Assembly (NCBI GenBank): GCA_903927025.1
Contig: CAIYLG010000045.1
Location: forward strand, 62,001 to 126,000
Direction of reading: 5' to 3'
Length of the DNA stretch: 64,000 bases
Origin: an uncultured Armatimonadota bacterium
Lineage (GTDB): Bacteria > Armatimonadota > Fimbriimonadia > Fimbriimonadales > Fimbriimonadaceae
Below the pieces are notes generated by a model. It was not told where the DNA came from. It did no database searches and saw only the letters and a program-made list of their open reading frames with translations. Both the position numbers and the translations under genes were made by a program. This document shows positions 10,092 to 18,628 of this stretch, one piece after another. Each line of letters starts with the position of its first letter. Positions within the stretch are counted from its first letter, which is position 1.

Positions 10092-10700
10092 ATGAAATTA
10101 ATCGATGCCGCCCAGGTCGTTCTCGACGATCTCCTTGATGGCAACAAGCGATTTCGAGAGGGACAGCCACATTCCCATAAGTACGGGCCTGCAGAAATTC
10201 TGGAGATTTCCAGGAACCAGGCGCCTACTGCCGCCATCATCGCCTGTGCAGACAGCCGCGTTTCGCCAGACCTTGTCTTTGACCAGCCGCTAGGTTCAAT
10301 CTTTGCAAGTCGAGTGCCAGGCAACGTGGCAAGCGACAGCGCCAAGTGGATGCTGGACATCGCGGTTTCTGAGTTTCAGGTACCGCTGGTGATGGTGATG
10401 GGGCATACAGGATGCCTTGCGGTTGGCCAGCTATTGGATGGCGACAAAATGGGAGCCGGCGGTCTGCACCGCTTCAGCGTACTTTCTGCCGTCTACCGAG
10501 CTAAGGCTAGGAACCCTGTCGATCTTTATCTTGAGGCCGTGGAGCAAAACGTCCTCCAGACTGTTGAGCACCTCTGCTACGAGTGTGCTGCTCTGGCAGC
10601 TGCCATCGCGGCGGGTAAGACGTCTATCGTCGGGGCCGTCTATGAAATGCACACAGGCACGGTGTATCTGCTGGATCCACAGTCGGGCGAGCGAATTTAA
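10092..10700 (+). CDS. Beta-class carbonic anhydrase
   Basis: Interconverts CO2 and bicarbonate. Zinc ligands Cys52, His105 and Cys108 (ACADSRVSP, GHTGC) and the Asp54-Arg56 dyad are all present in a 203-residue protein of normal length. I start at ATG 10092 with AGGGA a few bases upstream; an in-frame frame back to 10050 overlaps the previous gene. No signal peptide, so it is cytoplasmic. Located immediately after the GHL10 gene and possibly co-transcribed, though no functional link is evident. Confidence 0.93.
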   Translation: MKLIDAAQVVLDDLLDGNKRFREGQPHSHKYGPAEILEISRNQAPTAAIIACADSRVSPDLVFDQPLGSIFASRVPGNVASDSAKWMLDIAVSEFQVPLVMVMGHTGCLAVGQLLDGDKMGAGGLHRFSVLSAVYRAKARNPVDLYLEAVEQNVLQTVEHLCYECAALAAAIAAGKTSIVGAVYEMHTGTVYLLDPQSGERI

Positions 10701-10712
10701 TTTCGCCCGCCC
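10685..10712. terminator. Hairpin between convergent genes
   Basis: GGGCGAGCGAA (10685-10695) pairs with TTCGCCCGCCC (10702-10712) with one mismatch. It spans the stop of the carbonic anhydrase gene and faces the convergent cytochrome gene. Neither side has a real T-run, so termination is only suggested. Confidence 0.4.
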
Positions 10713-10720
10713 GCGATGGG

Positions 10721-11110
10721 CTACTTGCCCTTAGCGCCGGTGATGATCCATCGACGGAGAAGGTCGATTTCTGCGCTTCCCAACGGCTTGGACTTGAATG
10801 GCATTCGCGGCTTCTTTGTGCCGTCAACGTACAGAAGCAGCTTGCTCTTCTCAGGATGTCCTGGGATCACGATGGGCCCTTTCTCGCCGCTGGCCATTAA
10901 CGCCGAGTAAGAGGAAAGGTCAACATTCTCCGGATGCTTCTTGGCGTTGTGGCAAGACTCACACTCGAATTTCATCATGGAAGCGATGAGTCTGTAGGGC
11001 ACCGGCTTCAGTGGCGGCAACTTACCGGGATGCTTCTGAGCCACTGCCGATGCGGCGACTAATCCTACGATCAGGGTCGCGCCGATGGGTGCGATGTTGA
11101 ATTTGTTCAT
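10721..11110 (-). CDS. Exported planctomycete-type cytochrome c domain protein
   Basis: 129 residues with a signal peptide (about 1-25, AAS-AVAQ cleavage region) and a single haem-binding motif C50-E-S-C53-H54. The layout, with a conserved SCHNAKKHPENVDLSSY, a PGHPEKSKLLLYVDG and a MPFKSKPLGSAEIDLLRRWI ending, matches the small periplasmic PSCyt1-like cytochromes common in Planctomycetes and Armatimonadota. The Met in RMPF is a candidate sixth ligand. It probably shuttles electrons in the periplasm. It overlaps the outer-membrane protein gene by four bases (ATGA), so the two are co-expressed. Confidence 0.87.
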   Translation of the reverse strand: MNKFNIAPIGATLIVGLVAASAVAQKHPGKLPPLKPVPYRLIASMMKFECESCHNAKKHPENVDLSSYSALMASGEKGPIVIPGHPEKSKLLLYVDGTKKPRMPFKSKPLGSAEIDLLRRWIITGAKGK

Positions 11111-11901
11111 TTCTCGTCCTTATCCTTCTTTTCCTTCGGGCCAAATGTCCATTGGTACGCCGCGTAGGCTGTGCCGTGGTTGGATCCCTGAATGCCGGTT
11201 CCTAGGGACATCATGAGATGGTGCCCTTCATCAAGGTCGTAGACACCGCCAATGTTAAAGCCGGTGATATCACCAAATCCATCCGCCTGGCGCGTGGTGT
11301 GGAAAATTTCTGCTCCGACCATGAGCTTTTGGGTTGTCTGGCACTGAACCGTGAGACCGCTGAACCAGTAATCGTGGTTCCCGGCTCCCGGGTTGTGCCA
11401 GAAGCCACCGCCGCCATAGGTTGTCCAAGTCCCGACACTCTTCTGCAGCCATACCGGAAGAAAGAACGCAGTAGAGCCCGATCCTAAGCCACGAGATGGT
11501 GCACCGGTTGGAAGTTCCACAAGCGGAAAGATTCCAACCATGGGCATGTTTTTGGATTCTTGAACAAACCGATACTTGAAGCCTAGTTCGGTGTCGCCGG
11601 GACCGTAAGCAAACGGTTGCCCACTCGTTGTTGAGTAGGACAGCGGCGCGATGACATGAAGCTGTAAATTGGGCGCACCTCCGTAATTGATCTCAAGGTG
11701 CGGCATCGTTCCGGTGGACTGTCCAAAGTATCGAAAATACTCCGAGGCGACATAGACCTCGTAGTGCTGGAATTCAACCGGCTCTGGGTCGTCCGTCACA
11801 AAGGGCGGGCCAGGATTCGGAGCGGGAGTTGCGGGGACGCCGCCACTGGCACTAACCGCTGCCGTCGCGAGAATAAGGGAACTGAGGGAGATGAAAACCA
11901 T
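11107..11901 (-). CDS. Putative outer-membrane beta-barrel (MetA-like transporter family)
   Basis: 264 residues with a signal peptide followed by PPFVTDDPEPVEFQHYEVYVAS. The rest alternates short amphipathic strands ending in aromatic residues (YSTTSGQPFAYGPGDTELGF, TWTTYGGGGFWHNPG, AAYQWTFG), typical of the outer-membrane family first noted in phenol-degradation operons (MetA-like). The actual role is usually unassigned; it may be a channel. The highly charged tail KEKKDKDEK follows the final strand, which is unusual for a barrel since most end in Phe or Trp. It is the first gene of a pair with the cytochrome, so transport and redox could be linked (inference). Confidence 0.7.
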   Translation of the reverse strand: MVFISLSSLILATAAVSASGGVPATPAPNPGPPFVTDDPEPVEFQHYEVYVASEYFRYFGQSTGTMPHLEINYGGAPNLQLHVIAPLSYSTTSGQPFAYGPGDTELGFKYRFVQESKNMPMVGIFPLVELPTGAPSRGLGSGSTAFFLPVWLQKSVGTWTTYGGGGFWHNPGAGNHDYWFSGLTVQCQTTQKLMVGAEIFHTTRQADGFGDITGFNIGGVYDLDEGHHLMMSLGTGIQGSNHGTAYAAYQWTFGPKEKKDKDEK

Positions 11902-11980
11902 AAAACTTTAGCCAACCGGTCGATTGAGAGGCGATCATATCACGATTGAGCCTGGCGCTGTCTTAGAGAACGAGGAGGAT

Positions 11981-13414
11981 CTAGACGATTCTCTCAACGC
12001 GAGTCTTTGGTTCCGTCATTTCATCCATCGCGTACCGGACCCCCTCGCGCCCGAAACCGCTCGCCTTCACGCCGCCATATGGCATATTGTCGAATCTTAG
12101 GGTGGGATAGTCGTTGATCACTACCCCGCCGACTTCCAATGCTCGATATGCCGATTCTGCAGTGACCGAGCTTCGAGTGAATACTCCGCATTGAATACCG
12201 TATTTAGAGGAATTCACCTTAGCGAGTGCTTCCCCCGAAGATTGAAACTTGCTTAGGGTCAGCACAGGCCCGAAGACTTCTTCGTTAGCTAAGGCCACGC
12301 TCTGAGGAACCGACTCAAGGATTGTCGGCGAAATGATATTTCCTGAGCGAGTGCCGCCAGCTAGAAGGGTCGCGCCTTTGGAGACCGCTTCATCAATCAT
12401 GGCCATCACCTTGTCCGCTGCTTCGGAGCTGATCAGGGGGCCGCAGACTGTTTCAGCTACTTTGGGATCTCCTGTTGGACACTCGGTCGTGGCGGCAATG
12501 AGTCTTGCTTTGAAATCCTCATAGATGGATTCTTGGACAAGAACATGCTGGATTGAGATACAGATTTGTCCGGCGTAGCCAAAGCCTCCCGCAACCGTGC
12601 GTGCCGTCGCCCAGTCGAGGTCCGCATCCTCGTACACAATGACGGAAGCATCTCCGCCCAATTCAAGGCACACCCTTCGATCCGATACCTTCTCCTTCAG
12701 AGACCATCCAACGGCGGCGGATCCCGTGAAGCTGAGCATCTTCACTCGACGATCCTCAAGAGCACGCTGCGCGAGAGTGGGGTGCCCGTTCCACAGGTTG
12801 ACCACTCCTGGAGGACATCCTGCTTCGTGAAGAATCCGGACAAGCGTCATCGTGCAGATTGGAGCAAGGGGAGAAGGTTTCACGATCACGGAGTTGCCAG
12901 CTGCAAGTGCAGGAGCGATCTTGTGCGCGCTTAGGTTGAGGGGCCAGTTATATGGAACGATGCAAAAGATCACTCCAATGGGGAACCGTTCGACGGTACA
13001 CCGATAGTCGCTTCCTCTAGGATCTAAATCGACGGCGAGCGCTTCCATTCCATGGTGACCCACCAAATCGGCGGCGCAGTCAAACGTGATCGCGGTTCGG
13101 GCAACCTCGCCCCTTGCAGCCGTGATAGGCTTGCCGATTTCCAAGACGAGGAGTTCAGCAAGTTCTTCAGTCCGCTCTCTGATCAACTCGGCGGTTCGAC
13201 GCAAAACTTGCTGACGCAGAAGTCTAGGTGAGCTTCGCCACTCTAGAAATGCAGAATCCGCCGCATCGATAGCGGCTCGGAGTTCGCTCCAGCCTCCCTC
13301 AGCCGCGGTCCCGATGATTTTGCCGTCAAAAGGAGATCGCAAAACCTGCTTGCCGACCGACTGGTCACACGGGCCCCCGACAAAACAACCATCGATCAGC
13401 ATCTCGGCGTGCAT
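11981..13414 (-). CDS. NAD(P)-dependent aldehyde dehydrogenase
   Basis: 477-residue ALDH superfamily enzyme that oxidises an aldehyde to a carboxylate. Visible motifs: PYNWPLN (155-160 region), cofactor-site FTGSAAVGW (about 229-237), general base Glu251 (LELGG) and nucleophile Cys285 (GYAGQICIS). The C-terminus NDYPTLRFDNMPYGGVKASGFGREG is standard. It resembles the lactaldehyde/glyceraldehyde-3-phosphate (non-phosphorylating) branch more than betaine aldehyde dehydrogenases, but the substrate is not certain. Cytoplasmic. It stands alone between the outer-membrane protein gene and a strong terminator of the upstream ATPase gene. Confidence 0.92.
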   Translation of the reverse strand: MHAEMLIDGCFVGGPCDQSVGKQVLRSPFDGKIIGTAAEGGWSELRAAIDAADSAFLEWRSSPRLLRQQVLRRTAELIRERTEELAELLVLEIGKPITAARGEVARTAITFDCAADLVGHHGMEALAVDLDPRGSDYRCTVERFPIGVIFCIVPYNWPLNLSAHKIAPALAAGNSVIVKPSPLAPICTMTLVRILHEAGCPPGVVNLWNGHPTLAQRALEDRRVKMLSFTGSAAVGWSLKEKVSDRRVCLELGGDASVIVYEDADLDWATARTVAGGFGYAGQICISIQHVLVQESIYEDFKARLIAATTECPTGDPKVAETVCGPLISSEAADKVMAMIDEAVSKGATLLAGGTRSGNIISPTILESVPQSVALANEEVFGPVLTLSKFQSSGEALAKVNSSKYGIQCGVFTRSSVTAESAYRALEVGGVVINDYPTLRFDNMPYGGVKASGFGREGVRYAMDEMTEPKTRVERIV

Positions 13415-13431
13415 GCCAAAGGTTAGCAGAC

Positions 13432-13482
13432 CACAAACAAAGAAGCGCCCCAGGATCGAACTGCGTTCGACCCAGGGGCGCT
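13432..13482 (-). terminator. Strong intrinsic terminator of the GspE/PilB gene
   Basis: On the minus strand an 18-base stem (13482-13465 with 13461-13444, AGCGCCCCTGGGTCGAAC and its complement with one wobble) closes a GCA loop and is followed by TCTTTGTTTG. It separates the ATPase gene from the aldehyde dehydrogenase gene. Confidence 0.85.
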
Positions 13483-13492
13483 GGACGGAGGC

Positions 13493-14761
13493 TTACATTG
13501 CCTGAGTGTAAACGGCCTTAATGACCTCGTCCGGTGTTGTCCATCCCGCAAGTGCCTTTGCCTTTCCGTCTTCAAGCATCGTGCGGTACCCCTGGCTCTT
13601 GGCTGCTTCGACCATGCCCAAGAAATCCGTTGCCTTTGCAACTGCCATTCTAAATTCAGGCGTTCCAAGGACTAACTCGAAAACTCCGATTCGTCCCTTG
13701 TAGCCGGTGCCGCGGCAATCTCCGCATCCTGCACCCTTCGCAAATCGACCACGCTCCAGATCCTCGGCGGTAAGGCCCAGCGATGAAATCTCATCGGCGG
13801 TAGGTGTGTACGGCTGTCGGCACTTAGGGCAGTTCAATCGGACGAGTCGCTGTGCGAGAATCGCGACAAGAACGCCGGCGACCAAGTAAGGCTCTGCCTT
13901 CATGTCGACCATTCGTCCAATCGTCTCGATGGCGTTGTTGGTGTGAAGGGTGCTCATCACCAAGTGACCGGTAAGGCCAGCTTGGATGCCGATGGCGAGG
14001 GACTCAGGGTCGCGCATTTCTCCAACCATCATCACGTCAGGGTCTTGGCGGAGGAAGGTTCTCATGACCTTAGGGAAAGTCATTCGCTCCGTGACCTGAA
14101 CCTGGGCAATGTTCTTGTCATATTCATATTCGATCGGGTCCTCAACCGTAACGATGTTTCGGTTGCGGGAATCGAGTGTGTGAAGCGAAGCATAAAGCGT
14201 GGAGGTCTTTCCGGAACCAGTAGGGCCCGTAACGAGAATCAATCCGTAGGGCATCTGGACCGCCTTTGCCCACTTCTTGAGGATATCCTCCGGCATTCCC
14301 AGCTTTGCCAGGTCTACCTTCATCGCGTTCGGGTCGAGAAGTCGCATCACGAACTTTTCGCCGTTCAGGCATGGAATACAGGAAGCACGAGCACTGAGTC
14401 GGCGGCCCATGTACTCCATGTCAATTCGTCCGTCTTGCGGCTCTCTGTTCTCGTCGATTCGCATGCCGGAAGCGAGCTTGAGACGGGCCAATACGTTTTG
14501 TGCCTGCTCACTGGGCAACTGTCCAGTGTCATGAAGGATTCCGTCTTGCCGGTATCGGATTTTGAGCTGATCCCGCTCGGGCTGGAGGTGAATGTCCGAG
14601 GTGCCCGTGTCGAGAGCGTTCATGAAGATGCTGTCGGTGATACCGACGGCGATGGACATATCCTCACCGCCCATCTCCCGGATAGATCCCTGCTCGCGAA
14701 GAACTAGGCGGAATCGCTTGGCAGCGCCGTAATTGGTTTGTGATTGATCGAGAAGTGCCAT
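13493..14761 (-). CDS. GspE/PilB-family secretion or pilus assembly ATPase
   Basis: 422 residues. The N-terminal part (about 35-165) is the GspE N2-like domain (DTGTSDIHLQPE), followed by the ATPase: Walker A 179-187 (GPTGSGKTS), Asp box (TVEDPIEYE), Walker B (DPDVMMVGEMRD, about 241-251), His box (GHLVMSTLHTNN) and a tetracysteine zinc site (C311, C314, C346, C349) typical of GspE/PilB rather than PilT. It is shorter than most GspE because the N1 domain that docks onto GspL or similar is missing. It powers polymerisation of pseudopilins or pilins at the inner membrane. No other secretion gene adjoins it, though a prepilin-like gene lies at 23014. Confidence 0.93.
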   Translation of the reverse strand: MALLDQSQTNYGAAKRFRLVLREQGSIREMGGEDMSIAVGITDSIFMNALDTGTSDIHLQPERDQLKIRYRQDGILHDTGQLPSEQAQNVLARLKLASGMRIDENREPQDGRIDMEYMGRRLSARASCIPCLNGEKFVMRLLDPNAMKVDLAKLGMPEDILKKWAKAVQMPYGLILVTGPTGSGKTSTLYASLHTLDSRNRNIVTVEDPIEYEYDKNIAQVQVTERMTFPKVMRTFLRQDPDVMMVGEMRDPESLAIGIQAGLTGHLVMSTLHTNNAIETIGRMVDMKAEPYLVAGVLVAILAQRLVRLNCPKCRQPYTPTADEISSLGLTAEDLERGRFAKGAGCGDCRGTGYKGRIGVFELVLGTPEFRMAVAKATDFLGMVEAAKSQGYRTMLEDGKAKALAGWTTPDEVIKAVYTQAM

Positions 14762-15100
14762 GGTTTAGTTGGGGACAAGCGTCAGCACAGGAAGTCGGAG
14801 CCGCCATTTGCGCTGATCTTTTGCATTTGACGTCAGTATAAGCCTTGAGAAGCAGATTTAAGAAGACGAGTCGTTCGAACCGTTATTGCAGCCGGGAACG
14901 TTCGCTTAGACGTATCGTCTGACTGCATTAATTCGGGCGAATTGCGCTTCAAAAGGTAAACTTTACGCCTCACAGCAAAGCGAGGCTCAACACACATTTT
15001 GAGTCTGATTCCTTTGTGCGACTGAACCGGAATGAAACTCCAGCCAGACGCGGGGCGCCGCGCTAAAACTACACTCAAACGGATTAAGGAGAAACTTGGA
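14762..15100. other. Divergent intergenic region between GspE/PilB gene and grpE
   Basis: About 340 bases with open reading frames only of chance quality. It must hold promoters for both genes. I looked for a CIRCE heat-shock element (TTAGCACTC-N9-GAGTGCTAA) ahead of grpE and did not find one, so grpE is not obviously HrcA-controlled. On the minus strand a TATACT hexamer near 14837-14842 could be a -10 for the ATPase gene, but its -35 is poor. Confidence 0.4.
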
Positions 15101-15694
15101 GTGACCAGCCAAGAAGATCAAATGGAAGAACTGCAGAATATGACCGACCAAGAGCCCGCTGCCGATGCTACGGGTGAGGAACTCGGTGAAGTTGTTGCGG
15201 AAGACCTGGTAGCCCTCTATCAGGAGATTGAGAATCTGACATCAGAGCGAGATGAAGCTAAGGATCAGGTTCTGAGGACCCTGGCAGACCTTCAGAATTA
15301 TCAGCGCGATTTCCAGAACTACCGGAAAAGAAACCAGCAGGAAATGGCTCAGTTTCGACTCATGGCCACGGAACAGCTGGTATCGGATTTGTTGCCAGTT
15401 CTTGACAATTTCGAACGCACAATCGCCCATGTCGAAGCGGGTGCGACTGTCGAGTCTCTGGTCGGCGGCATTCGCGCCGTTGAGAAACAGCTCCGAAGCG
15501 TCTTGGAAGGACAAAGCGTCAGACGAATTCAATCCGTGGGCTCACCTTTCGACCCAGAGCTCCATGAGGCGCTTGGCACCGAAGTAAGCGAAGAGCACGC
15601 CGATGACACTGTCACTACAGAAATCGAGCCAGGCTATAAAATGGGCGAAAAGGTAATCCGCCCAGCTCGGGTTAAGGTCGCTAAGAACGGATGA
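15101..15694 (+). CDS. grpE: Nucleotide exchange factor GrpE
   Basis: Co-chaperone that releases ADP from DnaK. The long helical region (about 50-100, LYQEIENLTSERDEAKDQVLR) dimerises; the core has DLLPVLDNFERTI, GIRAVEKQL and the C-terminal beta-wing FDPELHEALG and KVIRPARVKV. GTG 15101 is favoured because AAGGAG sits nine bases upstream (15086-15091); the frame stays open back to ATG 15032 and would add a basic leader without homology. No dnaK or dnaJ is nearby, which is unusual for grpE. It overlaps glmM by four bases, so chaperone and cell-wall precursor genes are coupled. Confidence 0.93.
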   Translation: MTSQEDQMEELQNMTDQEPAADATGEELGEVVAEDLVALYQEIENLTSERDEAKDQVLRTLADLQNYQRDFQNYRKRNQQEMAQFRLMATEQLVSDLLPVLDNFERTIAHVEAGATVESLVGGIRAVEKQLRSVLEGQSVRRIQSVGSPFDPELHEALGTEVSEEHADDTVTTEIEPGYKMGEKVIRPARVKVAKNG

Positions 15695-17064
15695 GCAGGA
15701 AATATTTCGGGACGGACGGAGTCAGAGGGGTTGCCAACAAGAAGCTGACTCCAGAACTCGCTATGCGGCTGGGTCAGGCCGCCGGACGTTGGCTGGTAGA
15801 AACTAGCCAGGTCAAACGCGCGGTGATTGGTGAAGACACACGGCAATCAGGACCCATGCTCGCAGCCGCATTGGCTGCCGGACTTTGCTCTGCCGGAATT
15901 GATGTCGTACTCGTTGGAGTGGCGCCAACCCCGGCAATTGCCTTCGTCGCGAGGACTGGCGAATTTGGCCTGGGATGCATCGTATCCGCCAGCCATAACC
16001 CAGCACCAGATAACGGCATAAAGTTTGTCGGTCACGACGGGTGCAAGCTCGCGGACGAAGTTGAACTTCACATCGAAACCCTTATGGATGGGTTTGAAGA
16101 TCGACCGACGGGCGGTGCTGTTGGCACGATCACAACAGATCGTAGCGGCATCGCCGGATACCTCGACCTCCTGGAGTCAGTCGTCCCCGAGAGACTCGAA
16201 GGCCTTAAAGTAGCGGTTGATGCTGCCCACGGCGCCGCGTATGAGCTGGGGCCAGAAATCCTGCGGAGGCTCGGGGCCACGATCATCCTGTCTGGAGCTG
16301 AACCGGACGGAGTCAACATCAACGCGGTTGGCGGAGCCACTAAGCCAGAATATGTGCAAAAGCTGACGGTCGAGTCGGGCGCGTCCATTGGAGTTGCATT
16401 TGACGGGGATGCCGATAGAGCCGTCTTCAGTGACGAGAAGGGCAGGCTGATCAACGGCGACCGAACCATCGGTATCTGGGCTGCACACTATCAGAAATCC
16501 GGTGAGCTTGTTCCGCCCACCGTCGTAGGGACCGTGATGAGCAACGGCGGGTTTGCCGCTTATGTCGAATCCCTGGGAATTAAGCTGGAGCGAACTCCCG
16601 TTGGAGACAAATATGTTGCCCAGAAAATTAGCGAATCTGGAGCGTTGATCGGTGGCGAGCAGAGCGGACACATCATCTTCCCGCGACGGGGGCCAACAGG
16701 AGACGGGTTGGTGACGATGTTGGAACTGTTCCGAGTCCTCAAGCGAGAGGGTCGTCCCGCCTCAGAGTTTTATGATGACTATGAGCCCTGGCCGCAGGTC
16801 ATGATCAATCTTGGCGTAGCTTCCACCGATAGCTGGAAGGAGAAGATCCAGGCGGAGCTTGACGCGGCGGAAATTGCGATCTCAAACCATGGTCGCGTCG
16901 TCGTGCGGCCGAGTGGAACTCAGCCCGTGATTCGGGTGATGGTTGAAGCCGATTCCTATGAACTCCGGGACTCGGTTGCGGAATCCATCGTCTCCGCGAT
17001 GGAAACTAAGCTTGGCGGGGAAGTGCATGGCCGGGTGGATTTGACCTATGCTCTTGGCGATTGA
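15691..17064 (+). CDS. glmM: Phosphoglucosamine mutase
   Basis: Converts glucosamine-6-phosphate to glucosamine-1-phosphate on the way to UDP-GlcNAc, peptidoglycan and LPS. The 457 residues carry the activating phosphoserine loop (Ser101 in VSASHNP), the metal loop DGDADR (Asp238, 240, 242), the sugar loop GGEQSGHIIF and the phosphate-binding loop RPSGTQPVIRVMVE. Start KYFGTDGVRG is the family's exact N-terminus. It overlaps grpE by four bases and coaX by 17, forming a compact operon. Confidence 0.96.
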   Translation: MSRKYFGTDGVRGVANKKLTPELAMRLGQAAGRWLVETSQVKRAVIGEDTRQSGPMLAAALAAGLCSAGIDVVLVGVAPTPAIAFVARTGEFGLGCIVSASHNPAPDNGIKFVGHDGCKLADEVELHIETLMDGFEDRPTGGAVGTITTDRSGIAGYLDLLESVVPERLEGLKVAVDAAHGAAYELGPEILRRLGATIILSGAEPDGVNINAVGGATKPEYVQKLTVESGASIGVAFDGDADRAVFSDEKGRLINGDRTIGIWAAHYQKSGELVPPTVVGTVMSNGGFAAYVESLGIKLERTPVGDKYVAQKISESGALIGGEQSGHIIFPRRGPTGDGLVTMLELFRVLKREGRPASEFYDDYEPWPQVMINLGVASTDSWKEKIQAELDAAEIAISNHGRVVVRPSGTQPVIRVMVEADSYELRDSVAESIVSAMETKLGGEVHGRVDLTYALGD

Positions 17065-17818
17065 TGTAGGGAATACCCATACCGTCTGCGGCGTCTGGGA
17101 TGGCAAAGCTTGGCTGGCCATCTGGCGTCGCGCTACCAATACTCAGGACACTGAGGATGAAGTTGCGGTGTGGCTGAAAGGGGTCTTTGATCTTGCCGGA
17201 ATACCGTGGGCCGTGGATGCTGCCATTTGTGGATCGGTGGTCCCAGCGATCGACAAAGTTTGGTCGAAGGCAGTCGAAGCTTGGCTCACGGTTCCCCTTA
17301 GATTTCTTAAGTCAGGTGCAGAGGTCGGGCTACCTGTAACCTATAACCCACCAACCGCAGTCGGTGCAGACCGAATTGCAAATGCCCTTGCGGCGCTTGA
17401 ACGATTTAAGGCCCCGATAATCGTGGTCGATTTTGGAACCGCAACCACATTTGACACGATCGACCGAAACGGAACCTACGTTGGTGGTGCGATCCTGACC
17501 GGCGTGACGCTATCCAGCCAGGCGCTATTTGACAAGGCCGCAAAGCTTCCTCGAGTCGAATACGTTCCGCCAGAGCACGCGATCGGCACCAACACCGTCG
17601 AATCGCTCCAATCGGGAATTATGTTTGGGTATGCGGGTGCCATCGATGCGCTCGCAGGACGCATCAACAAGGAACTCGGCGGAGGGGCGACGATCCTCGC
17701 TACCGGCGGGCTCGGCGGAATGTTCGTGGGTCTGTGTGAGTCACTCACTTCCTACGAGCCGAATCTCACTCTTGACGGTCTAGTCGTCGCTTCGAACCGA
17801 CTGGCTTCAGCACTCTAG
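17048..17818 (+). CDS. coaX: Type III pantothenate kinase
   Basis: First committed step of coenzyme A synthesis; type III enzymes are not feedback inhibited by CoA and need a monovalent cation. The 256-residue chain has the ASKHA phosphate loop at the N-terminus (LLAIDVGNTHT), the PPTAVGADRIANALAAL segment that binds pantothenate, IVVDFGTATTFDTID and GGAILTGV. Its start lies 17 bases inside glmM. The 3' end overlaps the convergent HAD phosphatase gene by 12 bases, leaving no room for a conventional terminator. Confidence 0.96.
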   Translation: MLLAIDVGNTHTVCGVWDGKAWLAIWRRATNTQDTEDEVAVWLKGVFDLAGIPWAVDAAICGSVVPAIDKVWSKAVEAWLTVPLRFLKSGAEVGLPVTYNPPTAVGADRIANALAALERFKAPIIVVDFGTATTFDTIDRNGTYVGGAILTGVTLSSQALFDKAAKLPRVEYVPPEHAIGTNTVESLQSGIMFGYAGAIDALAGRINKELGGGATILATGGLGGMFVGLCESLTSYEPNLTLDGLVVASNRLASAL

Positions 17819-18619
17819 AGCATTCTTGGCAATGATGAAGTCGATGAAGGCTGCGACGCCAGCTTCGTCATTCGTAGGCATCACTACATCAGCCGCCTTC
17901 TTTACCGATTCCTCCGCGTTGCCGATCGCAGCTCCCAGTCCAGCCCACTGCACCATCTCAAGGTCATTGAAGTAGTCCCCGATTGCGGCGGTTTCGCTTT
18001 GTGCAATTCCTAGTGTCCTGCTTAGAATCTCAAGCCCAAGACCCTTATTTGCGTCTGGCGGAAGGACCTCGAGGTAATTCGGCTCAGATTCTGTTAGGCA
18101 CGCCAGTGAGGGCGGTAACACAAGTTCCAGCATTCGACGGTGCTCTAAGATCGCATCTGGCTCGTCGATAAAGATCAGCTTCAGAAGAGGAAGGAATCGG
18201 ACCTCCTCAACCGTTGCCATTTGAGGTGTCACCGCTCGAACTCTTTGTCGATAAACGTCGCCCCAGGGAGATTCGCTCAGGAAATATAGCTCGTTCCTTG
18301 TGTAGGCGCTGCAGTGGGCTCGGGAATCCTTTGCGTACTCCAGGCTAACGTCTACCGCAGGCTGGCTCAAGTTGACGTGCAGCAGTTCGGATCCATCGCA
18401 ACCTTGAACATGAGCGCCGTTGCTACAGATCATTGCGGGACCCAGTTCCAGCTGATCGGAAAACTGTCGCACGCTGGCCGCAATCCGACCGCTGGCAAGC
18501 ACGACTCTTATTCCAGCCGCCTGCGCCCTCGCTATGGCTCGTTGATTCTGTTCGAGGAGGGACCTTTCGTTGTTGAGTAGGGTCCCATCAATGTCGATAG
18601 CGAGAAGGCGAAACGGCAT
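17807..18619 (-). CDS. Cof-type HAD-IIB phosphatase
   Basis: 270-residue haloacid-dehalogenase phosphatase of the Cof subfamily. Motif I LLAIDIDGTLLNNE supplies nucleophile Asp8 and Asp10, motif II is VLASGRI, motif III includes the Lys in DANKGLGLE and motif IV is GDYFNDLEMVQWAG, followed by GNAEESVKKAADVV. A large C2B cap domain occupies the middle. Family members dephosphorylate sugar phosphates, FMN or pyridoxal phosphate; the substrate cannot be predicted. It sits ten bases downstream of the ABC permease gene on the same strand and may be co-transcribed with it. Confidence 0.9.
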   Translation of the reverse strand: MPFRLLAIDIDGTLLNNERSLLEQNQRAIARAQAAGIRVVLASGRIAASVRQFSDQLELGPAMICSNGAHVQGCDGSELLHVNLSQPAVDVSLEYAKDSRAHCSAYTRNELYFLSESPWGDVYRQRVRAVTPQMATVEEVRFLPLLKLIFIDEPDAILEHRRMLELVLPPSLACLTESEPNYLEVLPPDANKGLGLEILSRTLGIAQSETAAIGDYFNDLEMVQWAGLGAAIGNAEESVKKAADVVMPTNDEAGVAAFIDFIIAKNALEC

Positions 18620-18628
18620 ATCCCATGA

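Noticed and set aside
13943-14707. Plus-strand ORF of 254 codons opposite the GspE/PilB gene
   Set aside because: It mirrors the ATPase gene, which has complete Walker motifs; the opposite-strand product has no family features.
14833-15078. 81-codon minus-strand ORF between the ATPase gene and grpE
   Set aside because: No ribosome site, no family, basic scrambled composition; treated as intergenic.
14762-15100. CIRCE heat-shock operator ahead of grpE
   Set aside because: I looked for TTAGCACTC and GAGTGCTAA on both strands and found neither.
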